A stretch of 64,000 nucleotides of DNA from Macrostomum hystrix (taxonomy: Eukaryota; Platyhelminthes; Macrostomidae): NCBI GenBank assembly GCA_950097015.1, contig CATNEN010000029.1, positions 2,238,001-2,302,000 of the forward strand, in the 5' to 3' direction. The notes under the pieces were generated by a model. It did no database searches and had not been told where the DNA came from. It saw only the letters and a program-made list of their open reading frames with translations. The position numbers were made by a program, and so were the translations under genes. Shown one piece after another: positions 11,216 through 21,768 of the stretch; position 1 is the stretch's first letter, and every line of letters starts with the position of its first letter.

Positions 11216-14200
11216 GGCTGCTGGAAGGCACCACCGTCGGCAAACGGCTGCTGCGGCTGCTGCTGCTGCTGCCCGCCACCGATTTGGCTTTCAATCTTGA
11301 AATAAAAAATAAAGCTAATTAAATGATTAATTCTCGGGAAATGCTCATGCGTATTTGGCTGCGTTAGGGTGTGTCAGGGACAGCACTGAGGTGTCAGCAG
11401 TGAGGTGTCAGCAGTGAGGTGTCAGGGAGAGCAGTAAGATGTCAGCAGTGAGGTGTCAGCAGTGAGGTCAGTGAGATGTCAGGCTGAGCAGTGGTCAGCA
11501 GTGAGGTCAGTGAGATGTCAGGCTGAGCAGTGGTCAGCAGTGAGGTCAGTGAGATGTCAGGCTGAGCAGTGGTCAGCAGTGAGGTCAGTGAGATGTCAGG
11601 CTGAGCAGTGGTCAGCAGTGAGGTCAGTGAGATGTCAGGCTGAGCAGTGGTCAGCAGTGAGGTCAGTGAGATGTCAGGCTGAGCAGAGGTCAGCAGTGAG
11701 GTCAGTGAGATGTCAGGCTGAGCAGTGGTCAGCAGGGAGGTCAGTGAGATGTCAGGCTGAGCAGTGGTCAGCAGTGAGGTCAGTGAGATGTCAGGCTGAG
11801 CAGTGGTCAGCAGTGAGGTCAGTGAGATGTCAGGCTGAGCAGAGGTCAGCAGTGAGGTCAGTGAGATGTCAGGCTGAGCAGTGGTCAGCAGTGAGGTCAG
11901 TGAGATGTCAGGCTGAGCAGAGGTCAGCAGTGAGGTCAGTGAGATGTCAGGCTGAGCAGAGGTCAGCAGTGAGGTCAGTGAGATGTCAGGCTGAGCAGTG
12001 GTCAGCAGTGAGGTCAGTGAGATGTCAGGCTGAGCAGAGGTCAGCAGTGAGGTCAGTGAGATGTCAGGCTGAGCAGTGGTCAGCAGTGAGGTCAGTGAGA
12101 TGTCAGGCTGAGCAGAGGTCAGCAGTGAGGTCAGTAAGATGTCAGGCTGAGCAGTGGTCAGCAGTGAGGTCAGTGAGATGTCAGGCTGAGCGGAGGTCAG
12201 CAGTGAGGTCAGTGAGATGTCAGGCTGAGCAGTGGTCAGCAGGGAGGTCAGTGAGATGTCAGGCTGAGCAGTGGTCAGCAGTGAGGTCAGTGAGATGTCA
12301 GGCTGAGCAGTGGTCAGCAGTGAGGTCAGTGAGATGTCAGGCTGAGCAGTGGTCAGCAGTGAGGTCAGTGAGATGTCAGGCTGAGCAGAGGTCAGCAGTG
12401 AGGTCAGTGAGATGTCAGGCTGAGCAGTAGGTCAGCAGTGAGGTCAGTGAGATGTCAGGCTGAGCAGTGGTCAGCAGTGAGGTCAGTGAGATGTCAGGCT
12501 GAGCAGTGGTCAGCAGTGAGGTCAGTGAGATGTCAGGCTGAGCAGTGGTCAGCAGTGAGGTCAGTGAGATGTCAGGCTGAGCAGTGGTCAGCAGTGAGGT
12601 GTCAGAGAGAGCGGTGAGGTTGAGATAGCTTGGCCAGCTAACCCACCTGATCGGCCGTTTCGAAGGTACCCTCAGCGCCCTGTCGGTACTTGTTGAAGGC
12701 AAAGTAGGTCAGGCCGGCCATGGAGGCCACAGAGAAGAAGGCGAACGTGATGCTAGCCCGAACGTTTGACACCTGCCACGGCTCAACTCCGGCATTCTTC
12801 AGCCACTGGGCGGAGGTGTTGGACCACTTGTTGGCCATCAGGCAGAAGGATACGAAGTATAGGAAGGTCCAGGCAGCTGCAAGGCAAAGAGGGACGGCTG
12901 TTCTTTGGACTTTAGTGGTTATTTTATCTAATTTAACAAATTAAAGTTCCTTTTTTAAGTAGCATATAGCAATAAGACGCTTAAATGATATGAAGTCTTA
13001 GGGACTGTGTGATCTGAGGAATGTGAAGTCAAGGGAGTGTGGGATCTGATGAATGTGAAGTCTACGGAGTGTGGGATCTGAGGAATGTGAAGTCTAGGGA
13101 GTGTGGGATCTGAGGAATGTGAAGTCTAGGGAGTGTGGGATCTGAGGAATGTGAAGTCTAGGGAGTGTGGGATCTGAGGAATGTGAAGTCTAGGGAGTGT
13201 GGGATCTGAGGAATGGTAAGCCTAAGGAGTCTGGGATCTGAGGAATGTAAAGTCTAGGGAGTGTGGGATCTGAGGAATGTAAAGTCAAGGGAGTGTGGTA
13301 TCTGAGGAATGTAAAGTCAAAGGAGTGTGGGATCTGTTTTTAAAAAGCCTAGGGTGTATGGGACCTGAGGAATGTGAAGTCTAGGGTGTGTGGGACCTGA
13401 GGAATGGTAAGCCTAAGGAGTCTGGGATCTGAGGAATGTAAAGTCTAGGGAGTGTGGGATCTGAGGAATGTAAAGTCAAGGGAGTGTGGTATCTGAGGAA
13501 TGTAAAGTCAAAGGAGTGTGGGATCTGTTTTTAAAAAGCCTAGGGTGTATGGGACCTGAGGAATGTGAAGTCTAGGTAGTGTGGGATCTGAGGAATGTGA
13601 AGTCTTAGAGAATGTGTGATCTGAGGAATGTAAAGTCTAGGGAGTGTGGTATCTGAGGAATGTAAAGTCAAGGGAGTGTGGCATCTGAGGAATGTGAAGT
13701 CTAGGGAGTGTGGCATCTGAGGAATGTGAAGTCTAGGGAGTGTGGGATCTGTGATTGAAAAGCCTAGGGAGTGTGGCATCTGAGGAATGTGAAGTCAAGG
13801 GAGTGTGGCATCTGAGGAATGTGAAGTCTAGGGATTGTGGGAACTAATCTACTCGAATAGCACATTTTCGAGTTTCAATTATAGTACAATGTAAAATTCC
13901 TACTGAAATTTCTAAGCGAAAACTTAAATGTAGAATGAGATGAATCGGGAATTTTAACAATACCATGTTGGAGCATTTAGGCGAGAAAACCTAAAAAACT
14001 AATTTTACTAAAGAAACGGAAAAGGGAAAACACCAGTTCCGAAATGACTAGCACCCTTGAAGCAACTCCATTGGCCAGAAAATCGGCAATCGATATGTGG
14101 TGGGACTTTAGCCCAGGTTCCGCTGGAGGAAGTGCTCACCAGAAAAGCCCATGTCAGCAATGACCAGCAGCCTGCGGTGCTGCACTGAGGACATCTTTTC

Positions 14201-15094
14201 GAATAGGATGTCGCCAGCCAGGAACACCAGGCTGCCGAGGAAGGCGACAACGCCAACGAAGACGCCGAAGCTGCAGGCATTCTTTGTGGCCAGCATGATG
14301 CAAGTGTTTTCAACGTAGGCGCCAGAGCTGATGCATCCGAATACAATTATGCCAAAGAACTAAAAACAGGTTTCAAAATAATGTACAAAAAAAAACAATT
14401 TTATTTTTTAATTATAAAACATCCTAAAAATAAGTTAATTTCTCTTTTGGTTAAAATACCAAGTAATTTTATATTATTAATGATGACATTAAATTGGCCA
14501 TCAATATGTTAAATAATTTTCAACTAAAACTCATAAAACCTAAGAAAATATCAGTAACCAAAAGTTAAAGTACTTGTCTTGTATTCATTTATGAATGCCT
14601 ATATATATTTACATTACTGCTTAACATTTTCTTCTTGTACATTGAGCTAACTTTAGTTTCTGGCACGGCAAAACAAGAAAATTTACCCCCTACGAATACT
14701 AAGAACAGATTTAGAAAAAAACTGTGATGGAATCAAAACTAGCTTTCTATACAGTTTACGACTGCTGTTTATTAATTATTTCTTTGTAAATCACAGTTTC
14801 ATTAGACTTCATTATTCCTTAGTCAAGGAATTAAGCTATATGTATAAGTAGCTCCCTTATAAAAACATAAATATCTCTACACTCTTAATGAACTTATCAT
14901 TTCCTTTCGTATTTCATTTAGATTTCGTAAAAAATTAATGAAGCTTCGAATGCCCCTCAAGAGCTTGAATATGACAAACTTACCCATGTAAGGAGTCGCA
15001 GAATCGTGGTAGGACGTTTAAGAAACTCAATCGGGTTAAAGGAAAATCCAAAGCCTTGAGCCTTACCAGCACCATAAGCTCCGCCACCGTCCAT
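11128..15094 (-). CDS. SYNGR: synaptogyrin
   Basis: Four exons (minus): 15094-14984, 14359-14140, 12876-12647, 11295-11128; 242 residues, close to vertebrate synaptogyrin-1. All introns are GT-AG and the phases match (0, 1, 0). Synaptogyrins are four-pass MARVEL-domain proteins of synaptic and other small vesicles, acting in membrane traffic and exocytosis. Visible: N-terminal MDGGGAYGAGKAQGF, the classic start of the family; hydrophobic helices at about residues 33-53, 67-90, 101-125 and 149-171; the ADMGFSAAWTFLYFV segment spanning exons 2-3; and a C-terminus ending QYQQGGY, like the usual QGY ending. Oddity: the tail has a run of ten glutamines (CAG)10 at about 213-222 within a Gln/Pro/Gly-rich region. 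Intron 2 holds a 32-bp array and intron 3 a 39-bp array. The gene is head-to-head with the PPIL6 gene. Confidence 0.95.
11375..12625. repeat. minisatellite, 39-bp unit, synaptogyrin intron 3
   Basis: About 29 copies of a 39-bp unit containing 'gaggtcagtgagatgtcagg' followed by 'ctgagcagtggtcagcagt'. The left border (11375-11460) shows shorter proto-units such as 'gtgtcagcagtgag'. Because 39 is divisible by three, a 325-codon plus-strand frame (SAVRSVRCQAEQW repeats) runs through it; it is not a gene. Confidence 0.95.
12989..13840. repeat. minisatellite, 32-bp unit, synaptogyrin intron 2
   Basis: About 27 copies of a 32-bp unit containing 'gggatctgaggaatgtgaag' plus 'tctagggagtgt'. A larger block starting at about 13211 is repeated at about 13402 (offset about 191 bp), both ending with a rare variant containing 'ctgtttttaaaaagcc', so a multi-unit segment was duplicated as one piece. 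Confidence 0.95.
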
Positions 15095-16317
15095 ATTAAT
15101 CAGGTTTTGAATTTATATATATTTAGAGTCGCAGCACTCAGCAGTCTTCTTCATGGAATGTTATTGAATTAGGCAGTGGCGTTTAAAAAAGAACGTGTTT
15201 ATAATTTCACACCCAATATAACAAAGCTTTAGTGCTTAGTTATCGTAATATCAACAAACACTAATCTAAGTTATATAGTTATTATTAAAAATAAAAAACG
15301 CAGCAATTCATTTACTTTGTAGATGTTTCTTTTCAGTATACATTGTGTACCCTTGTTAGTTGCGACTCTTTTTAACATATACTTTTAAATGTATTTTACA
15401 AAAACGGCTTGCTGAACACGCCTAAATGTAATAAATGAGGTTCTTTTCAGAAGAAGAACACCTAAGCTTTTGGTGCCCTAAGTCTACTTAAAACTGGAGC
15501 CTTTTTCTTAAACGTATATTGTATCCCAATGCTGGACGTTATTCTTTATGATTTCACAATTTTGATGCGTGTTTTCTTTATTTGCGTTATGGAAAATACT
15601 AATTAAGAACTGTATGGTTTATGGAATATGGCACCTTATATTTAATCGAAACGTTTTAGAGTTTCTAACACGTTTCGAATCTTAGAAAAATCAATATCCA
15701 GCATCCATACATATGGACGCGTAATTTTTTTCTATTTTAGCCAAAAGAAAGCTATAGATTATTCACATAACTGATTAGCGTTTTTCGTTGGACCTTCCCT
15801 AAATTTTCTAACAAAAACGTTACAGACAAAAATGTTTATATAATATTGCACTTATTATTTAAGTAAGCGAAATGGGAAGAATTGCGTCCTCGCTGGCTGC
15901 GGGTCTACCATCACCAAATGATGTGCCGTTGCTCGCAGCCCTCCTGTAGTAATCATTATTTTTATTTTTTTGTTACATAATAGTATTAATATAGTTTTAT
16001 ATAAGGATCTAAAATAAAATGCTATCCAATGATATAAGCAGCTTATTCTATGCAAAGCTTGACAAGTTAAGTTTTAATTTATTGGTGGTATTCTCAAATT
16101 ACAAATGGTAAACTCTCTGATGAAATAACTTTTAACCACTTTATAAACTTTCACTATGAGGTCTAAAGCTATATATATAATTCAAGTCCTTTTAAGACAA
16201 ATTTTTTTTACTTTGCACTAACTTTTGTGTCGTTATATCGTTTCGGATGATTTTGGTGCCCATTAATAAGAAAGATTCTAACAAACTACCTAATTATCCG
16301 TCTTTCTGCCACAGACC
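15095..16317. promoter_or_regulatory. shared divergent promoter region, synaptogyrin / PPIL6
   Basis: The two start codons face away from each other with 1.2 kb of AT-rich DNA between them. On the minus strand a 'tatatataa' word lies about 20-30 bp before the synaptogyrin ATG, too close to be its TATA box unless the leader is very short. On the plus strand 'tctgccacag' ends three bases before the PPIL6 ATG, a good 3' splice or trans-splice acceptor. A 5'-truncated SINE-2 lies inside. No further motif recognised. Confidence 0.4.
15866..15958 (+). mobile_element. SINE-2 3' fragment
   Basis: About 90 bp matching the 3' end of the SINE-2 copies at 25.5 and 41.2 kb, including 'ctggctgcgggtcta', 'caccaaatgatgtgcc' and 'cgcagccctcctg', followed by an AT-rich tail. 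The tRNA-like head is missing, as in a 5'-truncated insertion. Confidence 0.8.
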
Positions 16318-18371
16318 ATGTCGACATCCCGCTCCCAATGCCCAATCCAAATGGAGCTTCGCATCGTTGGTCTCGTGTCCGACGTGAAGTTCCACGTTGC
16401 CCGCAACTGCGCCGCCGACCTCGAGAAGCTGGTCCAGCCGGAGCGACGCCTCGAGCTGACTGTCACGCCGCTGCTAGAATTCGAATGGGCTGAATTCATT
16501 CGGCGAACCGTGCGCGAAGCGGGAGGCGAGTTCTGGACCTACGATGACCAGGTCGTCGTCTTCCTCGACGGCCAACTGCGCGGGAGCGCCCAATGGCTGC
16601 TGCAGTGGGCGATGGACACGTACGGCTACGAGGACTTCCGACCGCTGCCGCTGTACAGGACGCTAACCGAGGACGCCTACGCCGACGAGTTTAAACAGCG
16701 CGGACACGACTTTGTCTACCTTGACATTTCCGTTGCTGGCGAACCAGCCGGTCGTCTGGTCATCGAGCTGTTCAAAAGTGTGGCGCCGCGAACCTGCGAG
16801 AACTTCCGTCAGCTATGCACCGGCGAGCGCGGCGTCTCAAAGCACAACCCGGTTGAGCAGTTCAACCTGTGCTATCGTAAATCCATCTTTCATCGCCTGG
16901 TACCCGAAGGCTGGATCCAAGGCGGAGGTGAGTAATGCTTGCCCATCATTATTTGATATTTATAGCCGTATTTAAATCTCTTCAAGCGTTTCTATAACCG
17001 GTTCGATCATCTATTTATTCGATGAGCTTAAGTGGTTGTGACTTTTCTTTGTTTAAGTTTGCTTTAATTGGTATTCCCTTTTGCTTATTTACTACTTATA
17101 GTAGCTTTGAAGTTCGGCTTTTTTAGAAATTGTATAGAACTATTTTTTATTACGAATTAGTAATTTAAATGCTATTTCATGTGTTACAACCATCGTCTCT
17201 ACAAGGGTCTCACTTATTTTTGCGTTTCTCCAAGATAGGGTTGCAGCCAGAGGGGGTTGCAGCCAGAGGGGGTTGCAGCCAGAGGGGGTTGCAGCCAGAG
17301 GGGGTTGCAGCCAGAGGGGTTTGCAGCCAGAGGGGTTTGCAGCCAGAGGGGTTTGCAGCCAGAGGGAGTTGTAGCCAGAGGGGGTTGCAGCCAGAGGGGG
17401 TTGCAGCCAGAGGGGATTGCAGCCAGAGAGGGTTGCAGCCAGAGGGGGTTGCAGCCAGAGGGGATTGCAGCCAGAGGGGGTTGCAGCCAGAGGGGGTTGC
17501 AGCCAGAGGGGATTGCAGCCAGAGGGGGTTGCAGCCAGAGGGGTTGCAGCCAGAGGGGGTTGCAGCCAGAGGGGATTGCAGCCAGAGAGGGTTGCAGCCA
17601 GAGGGGGTTGCAGCCAGAGGGGATTGCAGCCAGAGGGGGTTTAACCAGAGGGGTTGCAGCCAGAGGGGGTTGCAGCCAGAGGGGGTTTAACTAGAGGGGT
17701 TGCAGCTAGAGGGGGTTTAACCAGAGGGGTTGCAGCCAGAGGGTGTTGTAGCCTAGTAGTAGTTAGAGCATCGGACTGCAGGACTTGAAGGTCGGGGTTC
17801 GATTCCTGTCTCCACTAGAACAATTTATGCTTTTTAACAAAACACTTAGACACTTAACTCTGCATGCTTCTAATTCGCAGTAGCTGCGGCTGTGCTGTGC
17901 CATTCGCTGCACATCTGGCCCGACTGTGGCAGGTGTAATCAATTAAAATCATGGGTTTCCTCGAGGCCAAATAAAAAATGGTAATCGTGTGTTTCGCCCT
18001 CCTCCTAAATAAGTAAACGTCTTTGACTGGTCTTTATTCAACTTCCTGCAGACATTTGGTACGGCAAGGGCAACGGTGGCGAGTCAGTCTACGGCGAGAC
18101 TTTCGACGACGAAAACTTCATCCTGTCGCACGATCGCCGCGGGGTCGTTAGCATGGCCAACAGGGGCCGGCACACCAATGGCTCGCAATTCTTCATCACC
18201 CTGAAGTCCTCCTGCTGGATGGACACAAAATTTGTAGCATTCGGCCGCGTTGTCGAAGGCTCAATCGTTCTAGAGCGCATGGAATCTGTTGGCACCGTCA
18301 ACGAGCGACCGTTGGACGAGATTCAGGTGTCGGATTGCGGCGAGTATGTGCCGAATCTGGCGCGCGACTGA
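16318..18371 (+). CDS. PPIL6: PPIL6-like cyclophilin (peptidyl-prolyl cis-trans isomerase-like 6)
   Basis: Two exons, 16318-16927 and 18052-18371 (donor GCGGAG|GTGAGT, acceptor cttcctgcag), joined in phase to give 309 residues, the length of vertebrate PPIL6. The first 128 residues form the PPIL6-specific N-terminal region (MELRIVGLVSDVKFHVARNC; FWTYDDQVVVFLDGQ). A cyclophilin domain follows from about 130 to 302: HDFVYLDISV, NFRQLCTGE, FHRLVPEGWIQGGD, MANRGRHTNGSQFFIT, FVAFGRVVEG. Catalytic Arg193 (of FHR), Gln201 and Phe251 are present, and a Trp (259) sits where cyclophilin A has its cyclosporin-contacting Trp. The usual active-site Phe after FHR..PG is Trp199 here, and the usual His near the end is Phe264, so activity may be reduced. 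PPIL6 is often linked to ciliated cells; that role is inferred from the family. The intron contains a minisatellite and a SINE-1 copy. Confidence 0.95.
17238..17744. repeat. minisatellite, 16/17-bp unit, PPIL6 intron
   Basis: About 30 copies of 'ggttgcagccagagggg', with occasional 16-bp units and degenerate 'tttaaccagagggg' units at the right edge. It runs directly into the head of the SINE-1 at 17745. Plus-strand frames (LQPEGVAARGG...) are artefacts. Confidence 0.95.
17745..17947 (+). mobile_element. SINE-1 copy with internal deletion, PPIL6 intron
   Basis: The head 'gttgtagcctagtag' (A-box) and B-box 'ggttcgattcctg' are followed by the body up to 'cacttaactctgcatgc'. It then jumps to the 'tagctgcggctgtgctg' 3' part and ends at 'caggtgtaatcaatt'. 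About 120 bp of body present in the other copies is missing. No clear target duplication because the left flank is an array. Confidence 0.85.
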
Positions 18372-18693
18372 CTGAAGCATCACTTGCATGTGAACACGGG
18401 GATCTTATGTGAAACTCTATGAAGGGGTGTAGTTATCATTGAAGAACGTTTAATACAAAATGCCCTCTATTTGGTATAGTACAAAGATAATAAGAAAGCC
18501 CTTGTTGGGACTCGATAAGTGCATTGCCTGTGGGAAATGCGGAGAAGCTATGTATTAGCACGCTACGTCTGAGGCACCAAAAAGTTTAGAGGAAATAACT
18601 TTTAATTTTATCTACGTGCCTCAGTTTCTTATCATAATATTTTGTTTGCTTTTTTTCTACTTGAAAGACTGCTTACTGTATTTGGACAAATTT

Positions 18694-18706
18694 AATAAAT
18701 AATAAA
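18694..18706 (+). promoter_or_regulatory. PPIL6 poly(A) signals
   Basis: Two AATAAA hexamers (18694-18699 and 18701-18706) lie about 325 bp after the PPIL6 stop, a plausible 3' end for that transcript. Confidence 0.6.
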
Positions 18707-18719
18707 TCACAAACTACTT

Positions 18720-19341
18720 TAATGCCAGTTTTTTTATATTCGCTTTTCAAAAGTACAAGCTTCTGAGCAGAAAAACATAAAATTTTGATTTATTGTTAAT
18801 TGACGTCGCCGACTTGTCCGATTGGATGCCGATCTGATTTTAGATTTCTCTTTGCTTCGTTGGCTTAGCCTTTGGCTATTAATAGTTTGAAATGATTTTA
18901 GCAGTCTAAAAGCCACGATTGCTCAGTAGAAGATTTATTGGTAAAAATCTGAAACCCGACCTGACATCTGTGATTTCTTTGTCTGTTTGCTCAGCTCGGT
19001 CAGTGTTTGGGTCTGGGAGCACAAAAAACTATTTGATGAGGCCTCTAACTTCTGAGTCCATAAGCCCCTTATAAGTTATAACATTGGCTCTTTAGCACGC
19101 TCTTTTGGTTCTCGAGTTTCTTAATAATTCCTTGTTTAATCCCGATTATAAGGTACCGCTTTTGAAAATAAGTTACGTAACATGATCTAAAGTGTGCTGA
19201 AGTACTAAGTACAAGTACTTACATCCGCGTAGAAGTCCAGTGCCAATTTTTCGATTCAAAACATCTGAACTTTACTCAATAAACAAACTTCGCACGCTAC
19301 ACATGCTAAATCGAAATATTTTGTCTTTCTCTCTCCCTATA
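18720..19341. other. AT-rich intergenic stretch
   Basis: No gene, array or transposon recognised. Confidence 0.4.
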
Positions 19342-19610
19342 CTCCTCGCTGATTGGCTGGGTCAAGTTGACCAATTTTTCTACCCCGCCTCCTCGCTGAT
19401 TGGCTGGGTCAAGTTGACCAATTTTTCTACCCCGCCTCCTCGCTGATTGGCTGGGTCAAGTTGACCAATTTTTCTACCCCGCCTCTCCGCCGATTGTCTG
19501 GGTCAAGTCGACCAACTTTTCTATCCCACCTCCTCGCTGATTGGCTGGGTCAAGTCGACCACCTTCCTTCCCCTCCTCCGCGCTTATGGCTTGTGTCAAG
19601 TCGACCGAAT
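19342..19610. repeat. five 47-bp tandem repeats with CCAAT box and inverted hormone-response-like site
   Basis: Units start at 19348, 19395, 19442, 19489 and 19536, with a decayed sixth. Each carries 'gctgattggctgg' (a reverse CCAAT box, ATTGG, except a variant in unit 4) directly followed by an inverted repeat: GGGTCAAGTTGACCA in the first three, GGGTCAAGTCGACC in the later ones. The IR with 3-bp spacer matches the half-site layout of an oestrogen-response-type element. No gene start is visible nearby, so a regulatory role is inference. Confidence 0.7.
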
Positions 19611-20507
19611 TCTTTCCAAATTCCTGCCACTGACCGACCTTTAAAGTCATTAACTTCAAGTCCAACCCAATTTTAATCGGTTTAAGGGTTTAAAACTAAT
19701 TTCAATATTTGTTTATTCATCGTCTCAATATATGTCAAATCGCTATTTAAAAGAAGGTCTTATCATGAAAAAGTACTTAGTCAAGATTTCTGGATATTTT
19801 CCGAAAAAATGCATCACAGAAATAACATGAAGTTTTTGCTAAAAAATACGAATTGTATGTATAAAAGTGCACAAACTTTTATTAGACACAAAACACAAAA
19901 GACGTATAGGTATTGAGATAAGAGTCACAAATAATGCTCAAACTGTAATTACAATCAGAGCAAGTCTAAGTCTATGACAGATTTATAGTTAGATATCTCA
20001 CGGTGCTTCAATCTAATCCAAGCAATGTAAGAATAATAAACATAAGAAATTTTGTTTGTGTGCAAATTATAAGCTATTTGATTTTACGTTGAAAAGTTTA
20101 TAGGCAATCCGTTTTAATGTAAGATAAATCATAGTGTTTATTGTTAAGCAAATTGTCGCTAAGCAGCATTAGGAAAGGACACAAAAGTCTAGACTGTACT
20201 TTAAGAGCTAGCTGTGCAACAGATTAGCAAAAAAATTAAGACAATTTTACTTAGCAAAAGTTCGCGCATTCAAAGAGTCTACTTCTGTATGAACAAAATA
20301 TTTGACAATAAAATAGCATATATTGTTTCACAAAAATTGCTGTGGCATCAAAATAAGTTGCGAGAAAATTCTTTATGAAATTCATAATTAGCTTGTATCT
20401 TCAGGTACACACTGATATATAGCTTTCATTACAGTCATTAAAGTTTTCATAGCCAGAATTTTCGTGCTCTTAAAACATTTACCTTATTTTTTAACAGTAG
20501 CGATGTT
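19611..20507. other. AT-rich intergenic stretch
   Basis: About 900 bp of AT-rich DNA without recognisable gene or repeat. Confidence 0.4.
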
Positions 20508-21232
20508 GCAGCTGATGCCCTGAAGGGTTGGGGGAAGGTGACAGCTGATGCCCTGAATGATTGAGTGGAAGGTGACAGCTGATGCCTGAAGGGTTGGGGG
20601 GAAGGTGACAGCTGATGCCCTGAATGATTGAGTGGAAGGTGACAGCTGATGCCCTGAAGGGTTGGGGGAAGGTGACAGCTGATGCCCTGAATGATTGAGT
20701 GGAAGGTGACAGCTGATGCCCTGAAGGGTTGGGGGAAGGTGACAGCTGATGCCCTGAAGGGTTGGGGGAAGGTGACTGCTGATGCCCTGAAAGGTTGGGG
20801 GAAGGTGACAGCTGATGCCCTGAAGGGTTGGGGGAAGGTGACTGCTGATGCCCTGAAAGGTTGGGGGAAGGTGACAGCTGATGCCCTGAAGGGTTGGGGG
20901 AAGGTGTTAGCTGATGCCCTGAAGGGTTGGGGGAAGGTGACTGCTGATGCCCTGAAAGGTTGGGGGAAGGTGACAGCTGATGCCCTGAAGGGTTGGGGGA
21001 AGGTGACTGCTGATGCCCTGAAAGGTTGGGGGAAGGTGACAGCTGATGCCCTGAAGGGTTGGGGGAAGGTGTTAGCTGATGCCCTGAAGGGTTGGGGGAA
21101 GGTGACTGCTGATGCCCTGAAGGGTTGGGGGAAGGTGACAGCTGATGCCCTGAAGGGTTGGGGGAAGGTGTTAGCTGATAGTACAGCTGATGCCCTGAAG
21201 GACTACAGGATGGTAACAGCTGATGCCCTGGA
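20508..21232. repeat. minisatellite, 33-bp unit
   Basis: About 22 copies of a 33-bp unit containing 'gacagctgatgccctgaag' plus 'ggttgggggaaggt'. A 182-codon frame (ADALKGWGKVT repeats) runs through it only because 33 is divisible by three. The right end grades into the next array. Confidence 0.95.
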
Positions 21233-21768
21233 GGACTAGGGGGTGGTAGCAGCCAATGTCACCATCTGAAGGACTAGGGGGTGGTAGCAGCCAATGTCAC
21301 CACCTGAAGGACTAGGGGGTGGTAGCAGCCAATGTCACCATCTGAAGGACTAGGGGGTGGTAGCAGCCAATGTCACCACCTGAAGGACTAGGGGGTGGTA
21401 GCAGCCAATGTCACCACCTGAAGGACTAGGGGGTGGTAGCAGCCAATGTCACCATCTGAAGGACTAGGGGGTGGTAGCAGCCAATGTCACCATCTGAAGG
21501 ACTAGGGGGTGGTAGCAGCCAATGTCACCATCTGAAGGACTAGGGGGTGGTAGCAGCCAATGTCACCACCTGAAGGACTAGGGGGTGGTAGCAGCCAATG
21601 TCACCACCTGAAGGACTAGGGGGTGGTAGCAGCCAATGTCACCATCTGAAGGACTAGGGGGTGGTAGCAGCCAATGTCACCATCTGAAGGACTAGGGGGT
21701 GGTAGCAGCCAATGTCACCATCTGAAGGACTAGGGGGTGGTAGCAGCCAATGTCACCATCTGAAGGAC
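21233..21768. repeat. minisatellite, 38-bp unit, related to its left neighbour
   Basis: About 14 copies of a 38-bp unit containing 'ggtggtagcagccaatgtca' plus 'ccatctgaaggactaggg', alternating 'ccatc' and 'ccacc' variants. It aligns with the 33-bp unit next door apart from a gain of about 5 bp. Confidence 0.95.

Noticed and set aside
11453-12430. 325-codon plus-strand ORF
   Set aside because: Pure read-through of a 39-bp intronic minisatellite (39 is divisible by three); it lies between two synaptogyrin exons on the other strand.
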